From positions 32,301,501 to 32,365,500 of the forward strand of contig JAZHRO010000056.1 of assembly GCA_037157565.1 (NCBI GenBank): DNA of 64,000 bases, in the 5' to 3' direction. Below are positions 9,856 through 20,499 of the stretch, piece after piece. The stretch's first letter is position 1. Each line of letters opens with the position of its first letter. The DNA is from Thalassia testudinum (taxonomy: Eukaryota > Streptophyta > Magnoliopsida > Alismatales > Hydrocharitaceae). The notes below the pieces were generated by a model. The model had not been told where the DNA came from. It saw only the letters and a list, made by a program, of their open reading frames with translations, and ran no database searches. The translations under genes and the position numbers were made by a program.

Positions 9856-11319
9856 ATGAATCCTTCCACATATTTCACACACTCCCACTCTTTCCCTCCT
9901 GTTGTGAATTATCCTCAACATGACGATCATCCCAACTCGTATTGTAATCAGCCATCAGTTAGTTGGGATAATTCAGATTGGGGATACAATTCCGGACCCC
10001 CGTGTTTAGGGTCTAACCTTGAACACTTTGATTCTTATTTCTATCCTTCTCAGAGCTACATCGATTATAGATCGTCTTCCTTTCATGCACAACCTAATAC
10101 GATCTACAATCAAGAAGGATACACCGATCCTTACCCATCCTCTGATTTCACTGCCTTTAGGTCATCACCATCTTTTCAACAATCTGAAATGACCTATTAT
10201 CAGGAAGGGTATAACGAATCTCAATTCGTTAATTCCTCTGCATTGATGTCAAACTCGCCCAACCCTGAACCAACTCATTTGGTTCAGGTTAATCAGGTTC
10301 AAGATAAGGTTCTGGCTAACTTTAGGAATATCATTCAATCTTTAGAAGTTCAGCCAATACCTTGCATTGAGAGATTGGAGCCCCTGATTGAAATGATTGA
10401 TGATTTAAACAAGACTTTGTTGGATTGGCTCCAGGATGTTAAGGATAAGAACCCGAGTGAGTTTCTACTTGGGAAATTAGCGAAATTGAGGATGAGATTC
10501 GTGGTTGCTTTGATTCAATCTTGGAATAATTCCCAGGATGAACCCTCTTCAGGAAAGCCAATGACAGAACCCGCTCAAGCACTTGTTGGGGGGGACACGT
10601 GTTATGAGTCTGACCAGATTGAATTAAAACAACCAATGAAGGATGATCTGATTTCTTCACCTGAGATCCCTAAGCGAAGTTACGAGGAAACATATGTCTC
10701 CTTGGAACAGAAGGTGACAAATGATTTTGGGACATACATTGATACGGATCCTGATGGTGAAGATTCAAGTTGCGAAGTCTCACGCGAGTTTTCTGAACAC
10801 GATTTTTGTGAGACGATTGGGCCTGAGGAATCTGATAAATCATTTGATAGCCCAATAACTGAGGACACTGATCTTATTTGGGCACACATTACAGGTCTAG
10901 AATCGCATTTTCTGGAGGAATCAATTCAATGCCCTGATTATCAGTTACACCCTGTTGAGCTTATTGATGATTCTAATTCTGAGATAATTAGACCCAAGTC
11001 AATTTTGATTCTACCACATCATTTAGACTTGGAGATTTCAGACGGGGTGATGAATATACAAGAGGTCCTGGAATTTGATATGCTAAATGAGGAGGATTGG
11101 AGCTGGGAAGTTTTGATTTGGGAAGTTAATTCTGGAGGAAATGGAAGATTGAGTCAAAGGGTTCCCTTTAAGCTGAAACCATCAAATCAGAACCCTTACG
11201 ACATTTGTTTCGAGGATGTTCAACTCAAGCACACATTCAACGATTATCCTTTTGAGCTTCAATTCTATGTAACCCAGCTTTTTGGTCTTAGGTTGCATCC
11301 TCATAAATCGCAAGCCTGA
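9856..11319 (+). CDS. Conserved retroelement protein of unknown function (element A)
   Basis: This is an intact frame of 487 codons, the largest uninterrupted gene in the window. An in-frame ATG lies 36 bases upstream at 9820, but the homologous frames in D1 and D2 begin at the methionine matching 9856 (MNPSTYF here, MYPSTSF in D1), so I prefer 9856. The first 150 residues are rich in Y, S, P, Q and D and hold a WDNSDWGY motif and repeated YNQEGY-like strings. A helical segment with DDLNKTLLDWL and FLLGKLAKLRMRFV follows at about residues 180-225. The rest is strongly acidic, then a more ordered end near SEIIRPKSILILP. There is no zinc knuckle, DSG/DTG protease motif or polymerase motif. It occupies the gag position, so a gag-like structural role is possible. 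I do not recognise the family. Confidence 0.7.
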   Translation: MNPSTYFTHSHSFPPVVNYPQHDDHPNSYCNQPSVSWDNSDWGYNSGPPCLGSNLEHFDSYFYPSQSYIDYRSSSFHAQPNTIYNQEGYTDPYPSSDFTAFRSSPSFQQSEMTYYQEGYNESQFVNSSALMSNSPNPEPTHLVQVNQVQDKVLANFRNIIQSLEVQPIPCIERLEPLIEMIDDLNKTLLDWLQDVKDKNPSEFLLGKLAKLRMRFVVALIQSWNNSQDEPSSGKPMTEPAQALVGGDTCYESDQIELKQPMKDDLISSPEIPKRSYEETYVSLEQKVTNDFGTYIDTDPDGEDSSCEVSREFSEHDFCETIGPEESDKSFDSPITEDTDLIWAHITGLESHFLEESIQCPDYQLHPVELIDDSNSEIIRPKSILILPHHLDLEISDGVMNIQEVLEFDMLNEEDWSWEVLIWEVNSGGNGRLSQRVPFKLKPSNQNPYDICFEDVQLKHTFNDYPFELQFYVTQLFGLRLHPHKSQA

Positions 11320-12829
11320 CCCCACTTGCATTCTGATTTTAGGTTTTGGGTAATTTTTATCCAGAACCTAAGATATTCTCGATTATGGGGTGTGGGTCTG
11401 CACCACAATCTAGTCCACATCTGTGGACCACTGCTGACAGGTCAGAGAATTCTTCTATTTTTTCTAATTCTGACCAGCACTTGTGAATTCTTCATTTCTT
11501 TTCTTTGTATAGTGTGCCTAGCTGAAGGGACTAAACTCAGCACATATACAGTTCTTTTTAATTTTTCATCTTGGAGCAGACCTGACATTCACGCAATTCA
11601 GGTGCTTTCTTCGCTTTTCCACTCTATTTTATGTCTTTTTAATACAATGAGGACATTGCATTAGATAGACATCGGGGGGTGGATATTTATCTCTGAATTC
11701 ATTCGTCAGCTCTGTAGATTTGTTTTATTTTGATTAAAGAAAATAAATCAAAATTAGGAAAGAGAATTGGGGTTTAAGAAAATTTTCAATCTTAAGAAAA
11801 ACTACATTAAGATCTGAACACAAAGACCCTTCAGGTCTTTGAACTTAATCAGCCCGTGTATCCACTAAAATGTGGATTTGTTTTTCGAGTTCTCGTCAAC
11901 TTGAATTTTATTTTAATTGGAGTAAATAAGTTTGGGTGATAAGTACACGACTTATCAACCCGCCCTCTGATTTGAGGGAATTTTGAGTCTTAAGCATCTA
12001 CACACTTTTTGTTTCACTGACTCGTTGTTCGACGATTCTAACGGAAATTGGATAGTTAATGAACCTTCTAGGGTGATATGGCTGGCAAGTTATCGTGGGT
12101 AACAACCCATAGGTAGGTTGTCCAGAGCCCAGTCACTGGACCTTTCTCTTTTTCCTACCCTTAGGTAAATCTTAGACCAGGGAAGCCACCTATTTAGAAA
12201 AAAAAAAATCAAATCAAAGGAGAAAAGAACAAAAAGAAATAAGCCACACTTCGCCGGTTGTCGGTGGTAACAGCTCATCGACTGGTTGTCCAGAACCCAG
12301 CTAGGAAAATGCACTAAAAATTTCCAAAACACTTAGGAAGAAGCAGAGAAGTAGAATAAACCGGCGAGATATACACTGGATTCACCCTTGTGTTGACCCC
12401 GTAAAAAATAAAAGTAGGGAGAAAGCTACCGGTTGTAAAGTACACCTTTAGGCAGAAGTCTTTTTGAGGTCACCTAGAGGCGTAGAAATCCGAAGTCCGT
12501 TCTAACTGTCGGTCAATGAGTCTATCACAATCACAATAAGATGCCTAAAGCTTAGGGTTCTCATCAAATTTTGGGTGAGTTGAATGGCCGTAGAAAGTCG
12601 CTCTTAAACCGAAAATTTGAAAATAAAAAAAAAATTAGAAAAGAGAAAAAGAGAAAAAGAAATTTTTCTTTTAATAAGGAGAGGGCTTGAGGCGGTCTGC
12701 ATTTTGGCTGATACCCGGGCACTGTTGTGTCTTTGAAAGTTTAGTTCCTAAGTAGACAATTTCTTAATGATTGAAAAATAATTCAAGTCCAAATAATCCA
12801 ACCTAATTCTTTTATAAATAGCATATAGT
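11320..12829 (+). other. 3' untranslated region of element A, with internal polypurine block and paired repeat
   Basis: Downstream of the stop, 11340-11440 is conserved with D1 and D2. At 11644-11683 comes acaatgaggacattgca followed by a G-rich run, an internal polypurine-like block. Two related blocks of about 60 bp, 12071-12132 and 12246-12300, each contain a GTAACA-centred palindrome and end in ggttgtccagarcccag. The frame 11326-11664 is not called as a gene, since conservation seems to be at the nucleotide level. Confidence 0.6.
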
Positions 12830-12866
12830 TTTTGCTAGGGACTAGCAAAAGATAGGCATGGGGGTA
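12830..12866 (+). promoter_or_regulatory. Hairpin and terminal polypurine tract of element A
   Basis: Perfect 9-bp arms (ttttgctag and ctagcaaaa) with a GGA loop are followed by gataggcatgggggta, which ends exactly at the 3' LTR. The purine run primes plus-strand DNA synthesis in this class. The hairpin recurs at the same place in B, D1 and D2. Confidence 0.8.
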
Positions 12867-14233
12867 TGATGTAAACACATTTACACTACTTAAAATGTCT
12901 ATTTATGCATGTTCTTAAGCATAGGATTGCATTTCATGATATAAATATTGCAAAACATGCATCATCTTGCATTTAGAGTAGTTTGAATAAAATTGAGGTT
13001 AATTGTCTCCTTTTATGTGCTTGGACATGGCAAACATTTTTCGGGACCTCGGATCAAAGATCCAACCATATGGATGTAATCAGAGCGACGATTTGAGTTC
13101 AATGACTCCAAGATCGCCCTAATCAGGCATCCATAACATCAGATAGTGACCGGGGAACCCTAGAAGATCAAGGGCCAGGATGGTGAAAATCCACACTTCA
13201 GATGACAAATCGGACCACATGGATGAATTCGGATCGACGATCACAGCCCAACGACACAAAATTCGAGTCAATCCGACATCCATGGCACCATCTACAACTT
13301 CCAGAAGATGGACGGTCAAGATAGCGCTACGTGGTGCCATGTCAGCCACCCAAATGACTGCTTCATCTTGTGAAGGCCCCATGCCTGATCGCTCTCCGCC
13401 GTTGGATCTTAATCCAACGGCTGTGGGCGCTCGCATTTAAAAGCATCCGCTTGACCATCCGTGCCCCATAGCGCAGTGGTCGAGCGTGCTATCGCGAGCG
13501 CAGGGCACGAGTTCGAGCCGTGGAGAGGGGCTAGAAAGCACGGCAATTGGGTGCGGGTGGAGCGTCAGATTGAGATCGGACGGCCGCGCGTGCCTGATAG
13601 CTTCGATGTGCAATTAGACGTGCAATTGGACGCGCAATCAGACGCACGGGTGGGCGCGCAATGCAGCGGGCGCGGACGCATCTTAAGTCGTCCGATCGCG
13701 AGATCGGACGGCTGAAAAGCGGCGGACGTGTGGAAGCCGTTGAGCGCGCGAGCAAGCGAGGGGGCACGCGCGAGCCGCCCACGACACCCACTTCGGGGCT
13801 TTAGTGACGGATTTATCCATCACTAAAGACCCCTCTTTTATTATTGTGAAGTTGTAATGTCCATTTTTCCCCCACTCCTTGCAACTATAAAAGGATACCC
13901 CCTCCATACGAAATTCTCATCCCTTCCTTCGCCTCTCTACCCCTCCAAAGCTCAAGAGAAGCTTGTCCCACACCCGGGATGCTTCTCCCGAGATAAAGTC
14001 CAAATTTTTGTTCCCCTTCGGAAGTGGATCCCGCGATGACGATGGCGTGCTGCTTCGTTCTCGTTCTTCTACTTCGTCCTCCTTCGTCCTGCTTCATTCT
14101 CCTTCATCCAAGCATCGTCCCGTCCGGCTCGTCCTCCAAGCAACCGTCGAGGAGGATTTCTCTCTCCCTATTCTTTTTACTGCTTTCTAGTATAGATTTA
14201 CTGCTTTCTAGATTAATCTACTCGTCCTCCAAA

Positions 14234-16846
14234 TGTAACGACCCGATTCCCAAGTCCCTACGAGACACGAGAACCGGACCGACTCGACTAATCCCAAGAC
14301 CTAGTCGTCCAACGAGGAAGTAACCAAAAGAGCAGTAAAATAAACCACATTCAGCATGAATATAACTAACAGTAAGGAAATACAGCAGTAAGGAAAGAAA
14401 CCACTACAGTATATACCACCACAACAGTAGAACAACATTCATAACATAATGTGAACTGCAGGAAAGAAAAGTACAGCGGAAACAAGAACTACTCACTATA
14501 ACGGAACAAAAAGTGGTACAAGAGAACAGTGGTAACTCTACTGGACCCTACTCGGCCCAGCGTCCTCCATAGCCGCTAACCCTGGCTGCTCAACACCTAG
14601 TCCTGAAAGGTAACGACTGTAACACGTCAGCAAAACACTGAGTAGAGTGGCAGCTAAACTAAAGAAACAGTAAAGTGTACAGTAGCTGTTTTAAATTTTC
14701 TTTCTCCTTTATTTACGTCTTTCTATTGTTTCACAATTTATCTATTTCTCAGATTCCTCACTTGATCTCGAATGTTCCTCATGGGAACGATCTTGATTGC
14801 AGTCTTTTCCGAACAGCAGAAGCAGCACGTGGTGCTCTCCTGGCCGGGAGAGTCCCCCGTGGTGATCCTACTCTCAGTCAACCACCCCAAGGTCACTGAC
14901 AGACGTAACGGTGACTACGGCACGCGCGGTAAACGCACGGGTAGCTAACCCGCACTGGCACGCCGTCAGTCGTTTCCGTTAACCCCTCCACAGTAACCAA
15001 ACAGGGGCCTTGCCCCTCCACAGTCCGCGCACCCTCGCCTGACTACCCTGGTTTGCCCCAGCGTGCCTAACAAGTCGGTGTGGGAGGCTAGCAGAACCCC
15101 AGGGCCCGTGGGGTAGCTAGTACCTCCCCACACTAGTAGCTCTCCTCGGTACTACGTACATGAGGGCCAGCAAGTCGGTATAGAGTGGCCAGTCCTAACC
15201 CCGGGTCCCTGGGGCGGCTAGCTCCGCTCTGCACTAAATAGGGGGACAGTCGCTCTCCTTGGTACTCCGTACTTAAGGGCCAGCTCACTTCCCCAATTCT
15301 ATTCCATTCACTTTCCAGGAGTTCTACTCCTAATTCCCCGTAGGGTTCCAGCTCTTTAACTCAGCGCATTCCGGTTTCACCTTTCCAGTTTCACGTTCAT
15401 ACATCCCATATTCTTACTCATGTTCATTTATTCATAATAGGAAGCTGTTTAAACGAATTTACAGGCAGCTATTATTTCCTTTCCACATTTTCCAAGACTG
15501 CAGCATTCATACATTCCACTAGTTTTCCCGTCCTAGGATTCATGCCATATCCTAGGATCTATCATACAATCTAGTTTTCCAGCCCTAGGATTCATGCAAC
15601 ACCCTAGAATCTACCATTCAATCTATTTCTCATTCCTAGGATTTATGCAATGTCCTAGGTTCTATTTATGGTTTCATAATTTAACAGATTATACTTCAAG
15701 CCACTCTACCAGGTACAACGGGAGTAATGGGGGCGTTGTCGGGAATCCCGCGCCCCTCCGCGACCCCTGAGACTGCAACGGAACGGGGTCCTATCACAAG
15801 GATCAAACACAAGGAACTTCTCAAAATAGTATACAGCTACTATAGACAGGTAGAGGATGTAATTCCGAAAAGAACGCAACTCGATATGCGGAAAACGGAG
15901 CCTGAACGGGCCAGAAATGGGTCGAAAACGACGAAACGGTGTAAAATCTGACGTCTAGAACTTCTTCCAGACGTCTTAAAAAGTGGATCAGGGAATTACC
16001 TCGCTCTGCGTGGGCTCTCAGACATCCAGAAGCCTGCGGGGGCATCTGGCCTAGTTCCCAGACGTCCGATGGTGACCCAGGACGTCTGGAAGTCATTCCC
16101 GCCGTCTGGCACTGGAGCCAGACGTCTGATTCGCATTGGATGGCGAATCACCAAACCTGCACTTACCCATCTCTCTCTCTCAGTACGGTCAGTCGAAGAA
16201 AAGGAAGAAGATGGAAATAACTCACCTTTCAGACGTCTGGACAGTCTTCCAGACGTCGTGCCCGTCGTCTGGCTATCAGCCCAGACGTCTGATTCTGGAA
16301 AAGTTTCCAGAACCAGGGCGCCACTGGCCCTCTGCTCGCGATGCCCGGCCATGCCGTGAGTACTCCGCCAGCTGCTCGAGCTGCGGCAGTCCTCCCACGT
16401 CGCTCCACACCCGCTGCGCCCCTCGCCGGTCGGCCCTAGCAGCCCCGGCGAGCTCACCCTCACGGCCGAGCGCTTCCTCCCCTGCGCAGCACCTCCTCCC
16501 GCACCCGCCGCGGCTGTCGCCGCCGCCGTTGCACCCTCGCGCTTGCTCTCGCGCACGCTCTCGCGCACTGGCTGGAAGGAGAAGAGGAAGGAGACAGAGG
16601 TGACGGGAGTGTGGGAGAGGGCGTAGCCTTTTAAGGCCACGTGAGGAGGAGAGAGAGAGCGCGACAGAGGGCACAGGAGGGAGAGGGAAAAAGAAGAGGC
16701 GGAGCAGGTCTACACGTACAGGCGCGCAGACGCAACGGTGTGCGCGCAAAAAAATGAATCCCAGACGTCTGGATGTGATACCAGACGTCTGGTACGATGT
16801 CTGGGACACCTCCCAGATGTCACATTTGAAAGCACGGTTCGTAACA
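14234..16846 (-). repeat. 3' LTR of element G (left copy)
   Basis: TG...CA ended. It lacks about 65 bases present in the other LTR (near 22627-22690) and has extra GCC-rich bases near 16500-16530. Between about 15944 and 16820 it carries a cluster of GACGTC palindromes. The GC-rich part contains long chance frames on both strands. Confidence 0.85.
15944..16820. promoter_or_regulatory. Cluster of cagacgtctg palindromes in G LTR
   Basis: About a dozen copies of GACGTC or one-base variants occur, most inside cagacgtctgg, for example near 15970, 16058, 16079, 16118, 16230, 16249, 16274, 16762 and 16781. The same cluster lies at about 23658-24515 in the other LTR. ACGT-core palindromes are typical bZIP binding sites, so an enhancer role is plausible but not shown. 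Confidence 0.5.
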
Positions 16847-16929
16847 ATATAACAAACTCAAAGGAAGTTTCATCCCCGAAACTTGCGCTAACTAGGGTGC
16901 GGGAAAACGTGAAAATAACCATAACAAAC
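16847..16929 (-). other. 3' untranslated region of element G
   Basis: It is short and contains, on the minus strand, tttcggggatgaaac, a motif common just after pol in plant chromoviruses. No clear polypurine tract abuts the LTR. The run ataacaaactcaaag occurs at 16849 and again at 16921. Confidence 0.5.
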
Positions 16930-18519
16930 TCAAAGAGGACCGAAGCCGGTCCGAAAAGACGTACCCGCGAAAAGCTCCGGGTACCGCTCCCACATTGCCG
17001 CTTCAATCTCCTAGGTAGCCTCCTCGTACCGCTGGCTCCTCCACAAAACCTTTACCAGGGGTACTTGCTTTCCTCTCAAACTGCGGACGGCTCAGTCTAG
17101 AATCTGCACTGGCCGCTCGGGGTAGGTCAGGTCGTCGCTCACCTCGACGCTCTTGTGACTCAATACGTGACTGGGATCGGCTACGTGCTTCCTGAGGTTG
17201 GACACGTGGAACACGTCGTGCACACCAGAAAGCTGTGGGGGAAGGGCAAGTCTATAAGAAACGGGTCCAACCCTCTCCAGGACCTCAAAGGGCCCCACGA
17301 ACCTCGACGCGAGCTTCCCTCTCACCCCAAACCGCTGTAGGCCCTTCATGGGCGAAACACGAAGAAAGACGTGGTCCCCAACCTCAAAATGCACCTCTCT
17401 GCGTCTCCGGTTCGTGTAGCTCTTCTGTCTGCTCCTAATAGTGCGGAGTCGCCTGTGGATCTGCTCGACTACCTCCTGACTCTGCCGGATCAACCTGGGG
17501 CCAACCTCCCACTTGGTCCCGACCTCAACCCAACTCAAGGCTGCCGTACACTTCCGTCCGTACAGAGCCTCGTAGGGAGCCATGCCGATGCTCGAGTGAT
17601 AACTATTGTTGTATGCAAACTCCGCCAGGGGCAGGTGCTCCTCCCAAGAGCCCCTCCAGTCCAGTACACAGGCACGCAAAAGGTCTTCAAGTGTCTGTGT
17701 CGTGCGCTCAGACTGTCCGTCCGTCTGGGGGTGGTAGGCTGTACTAAACCTCAACCGCGTCCCCGAGGCCTGCTGAAACTCAGCCGAAAACTGGGACGTA
17801 AAGCGGGTATCCCGGTCGGATACGATCTCCCGCGGAACTCCGTGTAGTCGTGCCACATCCCGGATATACCTCTCTGGCAACTGTGCTGGTCCCAAAGTGA
17901 CTCGGATCGACAAGAATCACGCCGTCTTCATCAGTCTATCCATTATTACCCAGACTACGTCGTGTCCCCACTGGGTAACAGATAAGCCCACCACCAAGTC
18001 CATGGTGATGCTCTCCCACTTCCACTCTGGCACTGAAAGCGGCTGTAGCGGCCCTGCAGACCTCTGATGCTCGGCTTTCACCTGCTGGCACACTAAGCAC
18101 TGCTGCACAATTTCACCCACATCCCGCTTCATCCCCCTCGACCAAAACTCGCGTCTCAAGTCGTGGTACATCTTCGTGTTTCCGGGATGTATGGTGAATC
18201 TGGAACCGTGTGCCTCAGTCAGGAGCTCTCTCAACAGCTCCTCGTCACTGGGAACGCACAACCGTCCCCTCAAGCGCAGCACCTGGTCTGTGAAAGAGAA
18301 GTCCCCCGGGTCTCCCGACAGTACTCTGTTGTGCAAGGACTGCAGGTATGGATCGGCCATCTGTCCTGTGATGATGCGGTCTATCAGCTCTGGCCTAGTC
18401 TGTCGTGTCACAGTCACTGCCCCATAGTACCCCCGTAACTCTAGCAGTCGCCAACTGCCCACCTCCTCCAAAAGGCTCCAACTCTGTAACCGTAGACTGG
18501 CAAAGTGTGCGGGCGCCTT
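16930..18519 (-). pseudogene. Integrase with chromodomain, element G (broken)
   Basis: The enzyme would insert the DNA copy into the genome. A zinc-binding region with CLVC lies near 18100. The catalytic core has D in ITMDL near 18000, D in IVSDRD near 17817 and E in QSER near 17709. The last two are 35 residues apart, as in a DD35E integrase. A GPF/Y module follows near 17300. The chromodomain occupies about 16969-17100, with VPLVKVLWRS, and matches the Tekay/Del type that guides insertion to heterochromatin. Stops interrupt it near 17914, at 17092 and inside the chromodomain, all in the same frame. Confidence 0.85.
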
Positions 18520-19875
18520 ACGGCTCAAGGCGTCAGCCACCACATTGGCCTTTCTCGGGTGGTAGGAGATGCTGCAGTCGTAGTCCTTCAGGAGCTCCAA
18601 CCAACGTCTCTGTCTCATGTTGAGCTCCTTCTGATCAAAAAGGTATCTGAGGCTCTTGTGATCTGTGAAAATTTTGAAGGTCTCACCGTACAAGTAGTGC
18701 CTCCAAGTCTTCAGCGCGAAGACAACAGCTGCCAACTCTAGGTCATGGGTAGGGTCGGTATGCTCATGGGGCTTCAGTTGCTGCGAAGCGTAAGCGACAA
18801 CGTGACCCCTCTGCATGAGCACACCTCCTAACCCCTACAAGGAGGCGTCCGTGTACACAACGAACCTGCCACTACTGTCAGGGATGGTGAGCACGGGAGC
18901 CAAGGTCAACCTCTCCTTCAGCTCCAGAAAACACGCCTCACAGGCGTCTGTCCAAGCGAAGGGCACGTCCTTCCGGGTCAACTGTGTCATAGGACGTGCA
19001 ATCCGTGAAAATCCTCTGATGAATCGTCTGTAGTAGCCTGCCAGTCCCAGGAAACTGCGAATCTCAGTGACTGAACGCGGTCTCTCCCACCTGAGTACTG
19101 CCTCAACCTTGGCTGGGTCCACCGCCAAGCCGTCTCCAGAGATCACAAGACCTAAGAAGGTCACCTCCCTCAACCAGAACTCACACTTGCTGTACTTGGC
19201 GTACAGCCTGCGTCGTCCCAGAATGTCCAGAACCATCCGCAAGTGCTGTCCGTGCTACGTCCGATCTCTAGAATAGACGAGTACATCATCTAAGAAAACC
19301 ACCACGAACTGGTCCAAGTACGGTCTAAACACCCGGTTCATCAGGTCCATGAAAGCAGCGGGGGCATTGGTCAGCCCAAACGGCATGACCAAAAACTTGT
19401 AGTGTCCGTACCGGGTGCGGAAAGCTGTCTTGGAGACGTCGGTCTCCCTGATCCTCAACTGGTGGTATCCCAACCTTAAGTCGATCTTGGAAAACACCGT
19501 GGCACCCCGCAACTGGTCAAATAAGTCGTCGATCCTCGGCAGCGGATATCTGTTCTTGATGGTGACCCTATTCAGCTGTCGGTAGTCCACACAAAGGCGT
19601 AGGGTACCATCCTTCTTCTTCACAAACATTACCGGGGCTCCCCAGGGAGACGCACTGGGCCTCACGAAACCTTTCTACAAAAGGTCCTGTAACTGGGACT
19701 TGAGCTCTCGCAGCTCAAGCGGTGACATCCTGTATGGTGCGGTGGAGATGGGGCTGGTCCCTGGTACTAGTGAGATCTCAAACTCGATCTCACACTCGGG
19801 TGGTAGTCCTGGTAGCTCGTCTGGGAACACGTCAGGGTACTCTCTGACCACCGGGATACTCTGGAAGTCTGCCAC
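18520..19875 (-). pseudogene. Reverse transcriptase and RNase H, element G (broken)
   Basis: These domains would copy the RNA and remove it. The RT fingers start near 19875 with [14 protein letters not shown]. The core at 19665-19255 holds [29 protein letters not shown] and the catalytic FLDD (near 19290). The thumb and connection follow with [12 protein letters not shown]. RNase H has YTDAS, the LELAA glutamate, FTDHKSL and VVADALSRK, ending near 18519. Three in-frame stops (19675, 19255 and about 18832) separate the pieces; no frameshift is needed. Confidence 0.88.
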
Positions 19876-19884
19876 AGGGCTGGG

Positions 19885-20427
19885 CTATGCCACCACACAA
19901 GCTAGGAAGCCCTCACACCCCTGGCTCAAAAGTCTCGCCGCCCGAAGTGCCGAAATGCACCTGAAACCTCCGTCCACTGGTTGTCCGTGAAACTCGAAAG
20001 AAGGCAACTCCGGCATGGAGAAGACAATCTTCCTCTCAAAACAGTCCACCAAGTCTTGGTAAGCGGACAGCCAATCCATCCCCAGAATCACTCCAAAGTC
20101 CTCCATCTGTAACATAATCAAGTCAGCTGGCAGGCTATGTCCCCTGATGCTGACCTCGCAATTCGTGTACACCTCCTCAGCTACAAACAGCTGACCACTC
20201 GGATCTCTGATTACGAACGGATTCTCTAACAGTGTATAATCCCGGTCCAAACTAACTGCGAAACTGGCTGCGACAAACGAGTGCGTGGCGCCGGAATCGA
20301 AAAGCGTGTAAACGAGTCTGCCGGAAACTGAAACCATACCTGCTACCTCCGATCCCGAAGCTCTGGCGTCCCTGTGTGTCAGGGCGCTGATACGCCCTTC
20401 AGCTCTAGGTGCAGACGAAGCAGCCAC
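19885..20427 (-). pseudogene. Aspartic protease, element G
   Basis: This retropepsin would process the polyprotein. The active-site triad reads DSGATHSF near 20298, and the conserved VILGMDWLS lies downstream. The open stretch is 180 codons and ends in a TAG at 19885-19887 just before RT. The piece itself looks intact, but it has no start of its own and depends on readthrough from gag, where several stops lie upstream. Confidence 0.85.
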
Positions 20428-20499
20428 ACTCTGCGTCGGACGGGTAGGTGCTGGCCGGTACCCTCCTCGCGACTGCTGTCCTCCTCCTCGCGCCTAGGA

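Noticed and set aside
16136..16809. Overlapping GC-rich frames on both strands (16136-16603, 16276-16809)
   Set aside because: They lie in LTR sequence with no start context or domain, and overlap each other on opposite strands.
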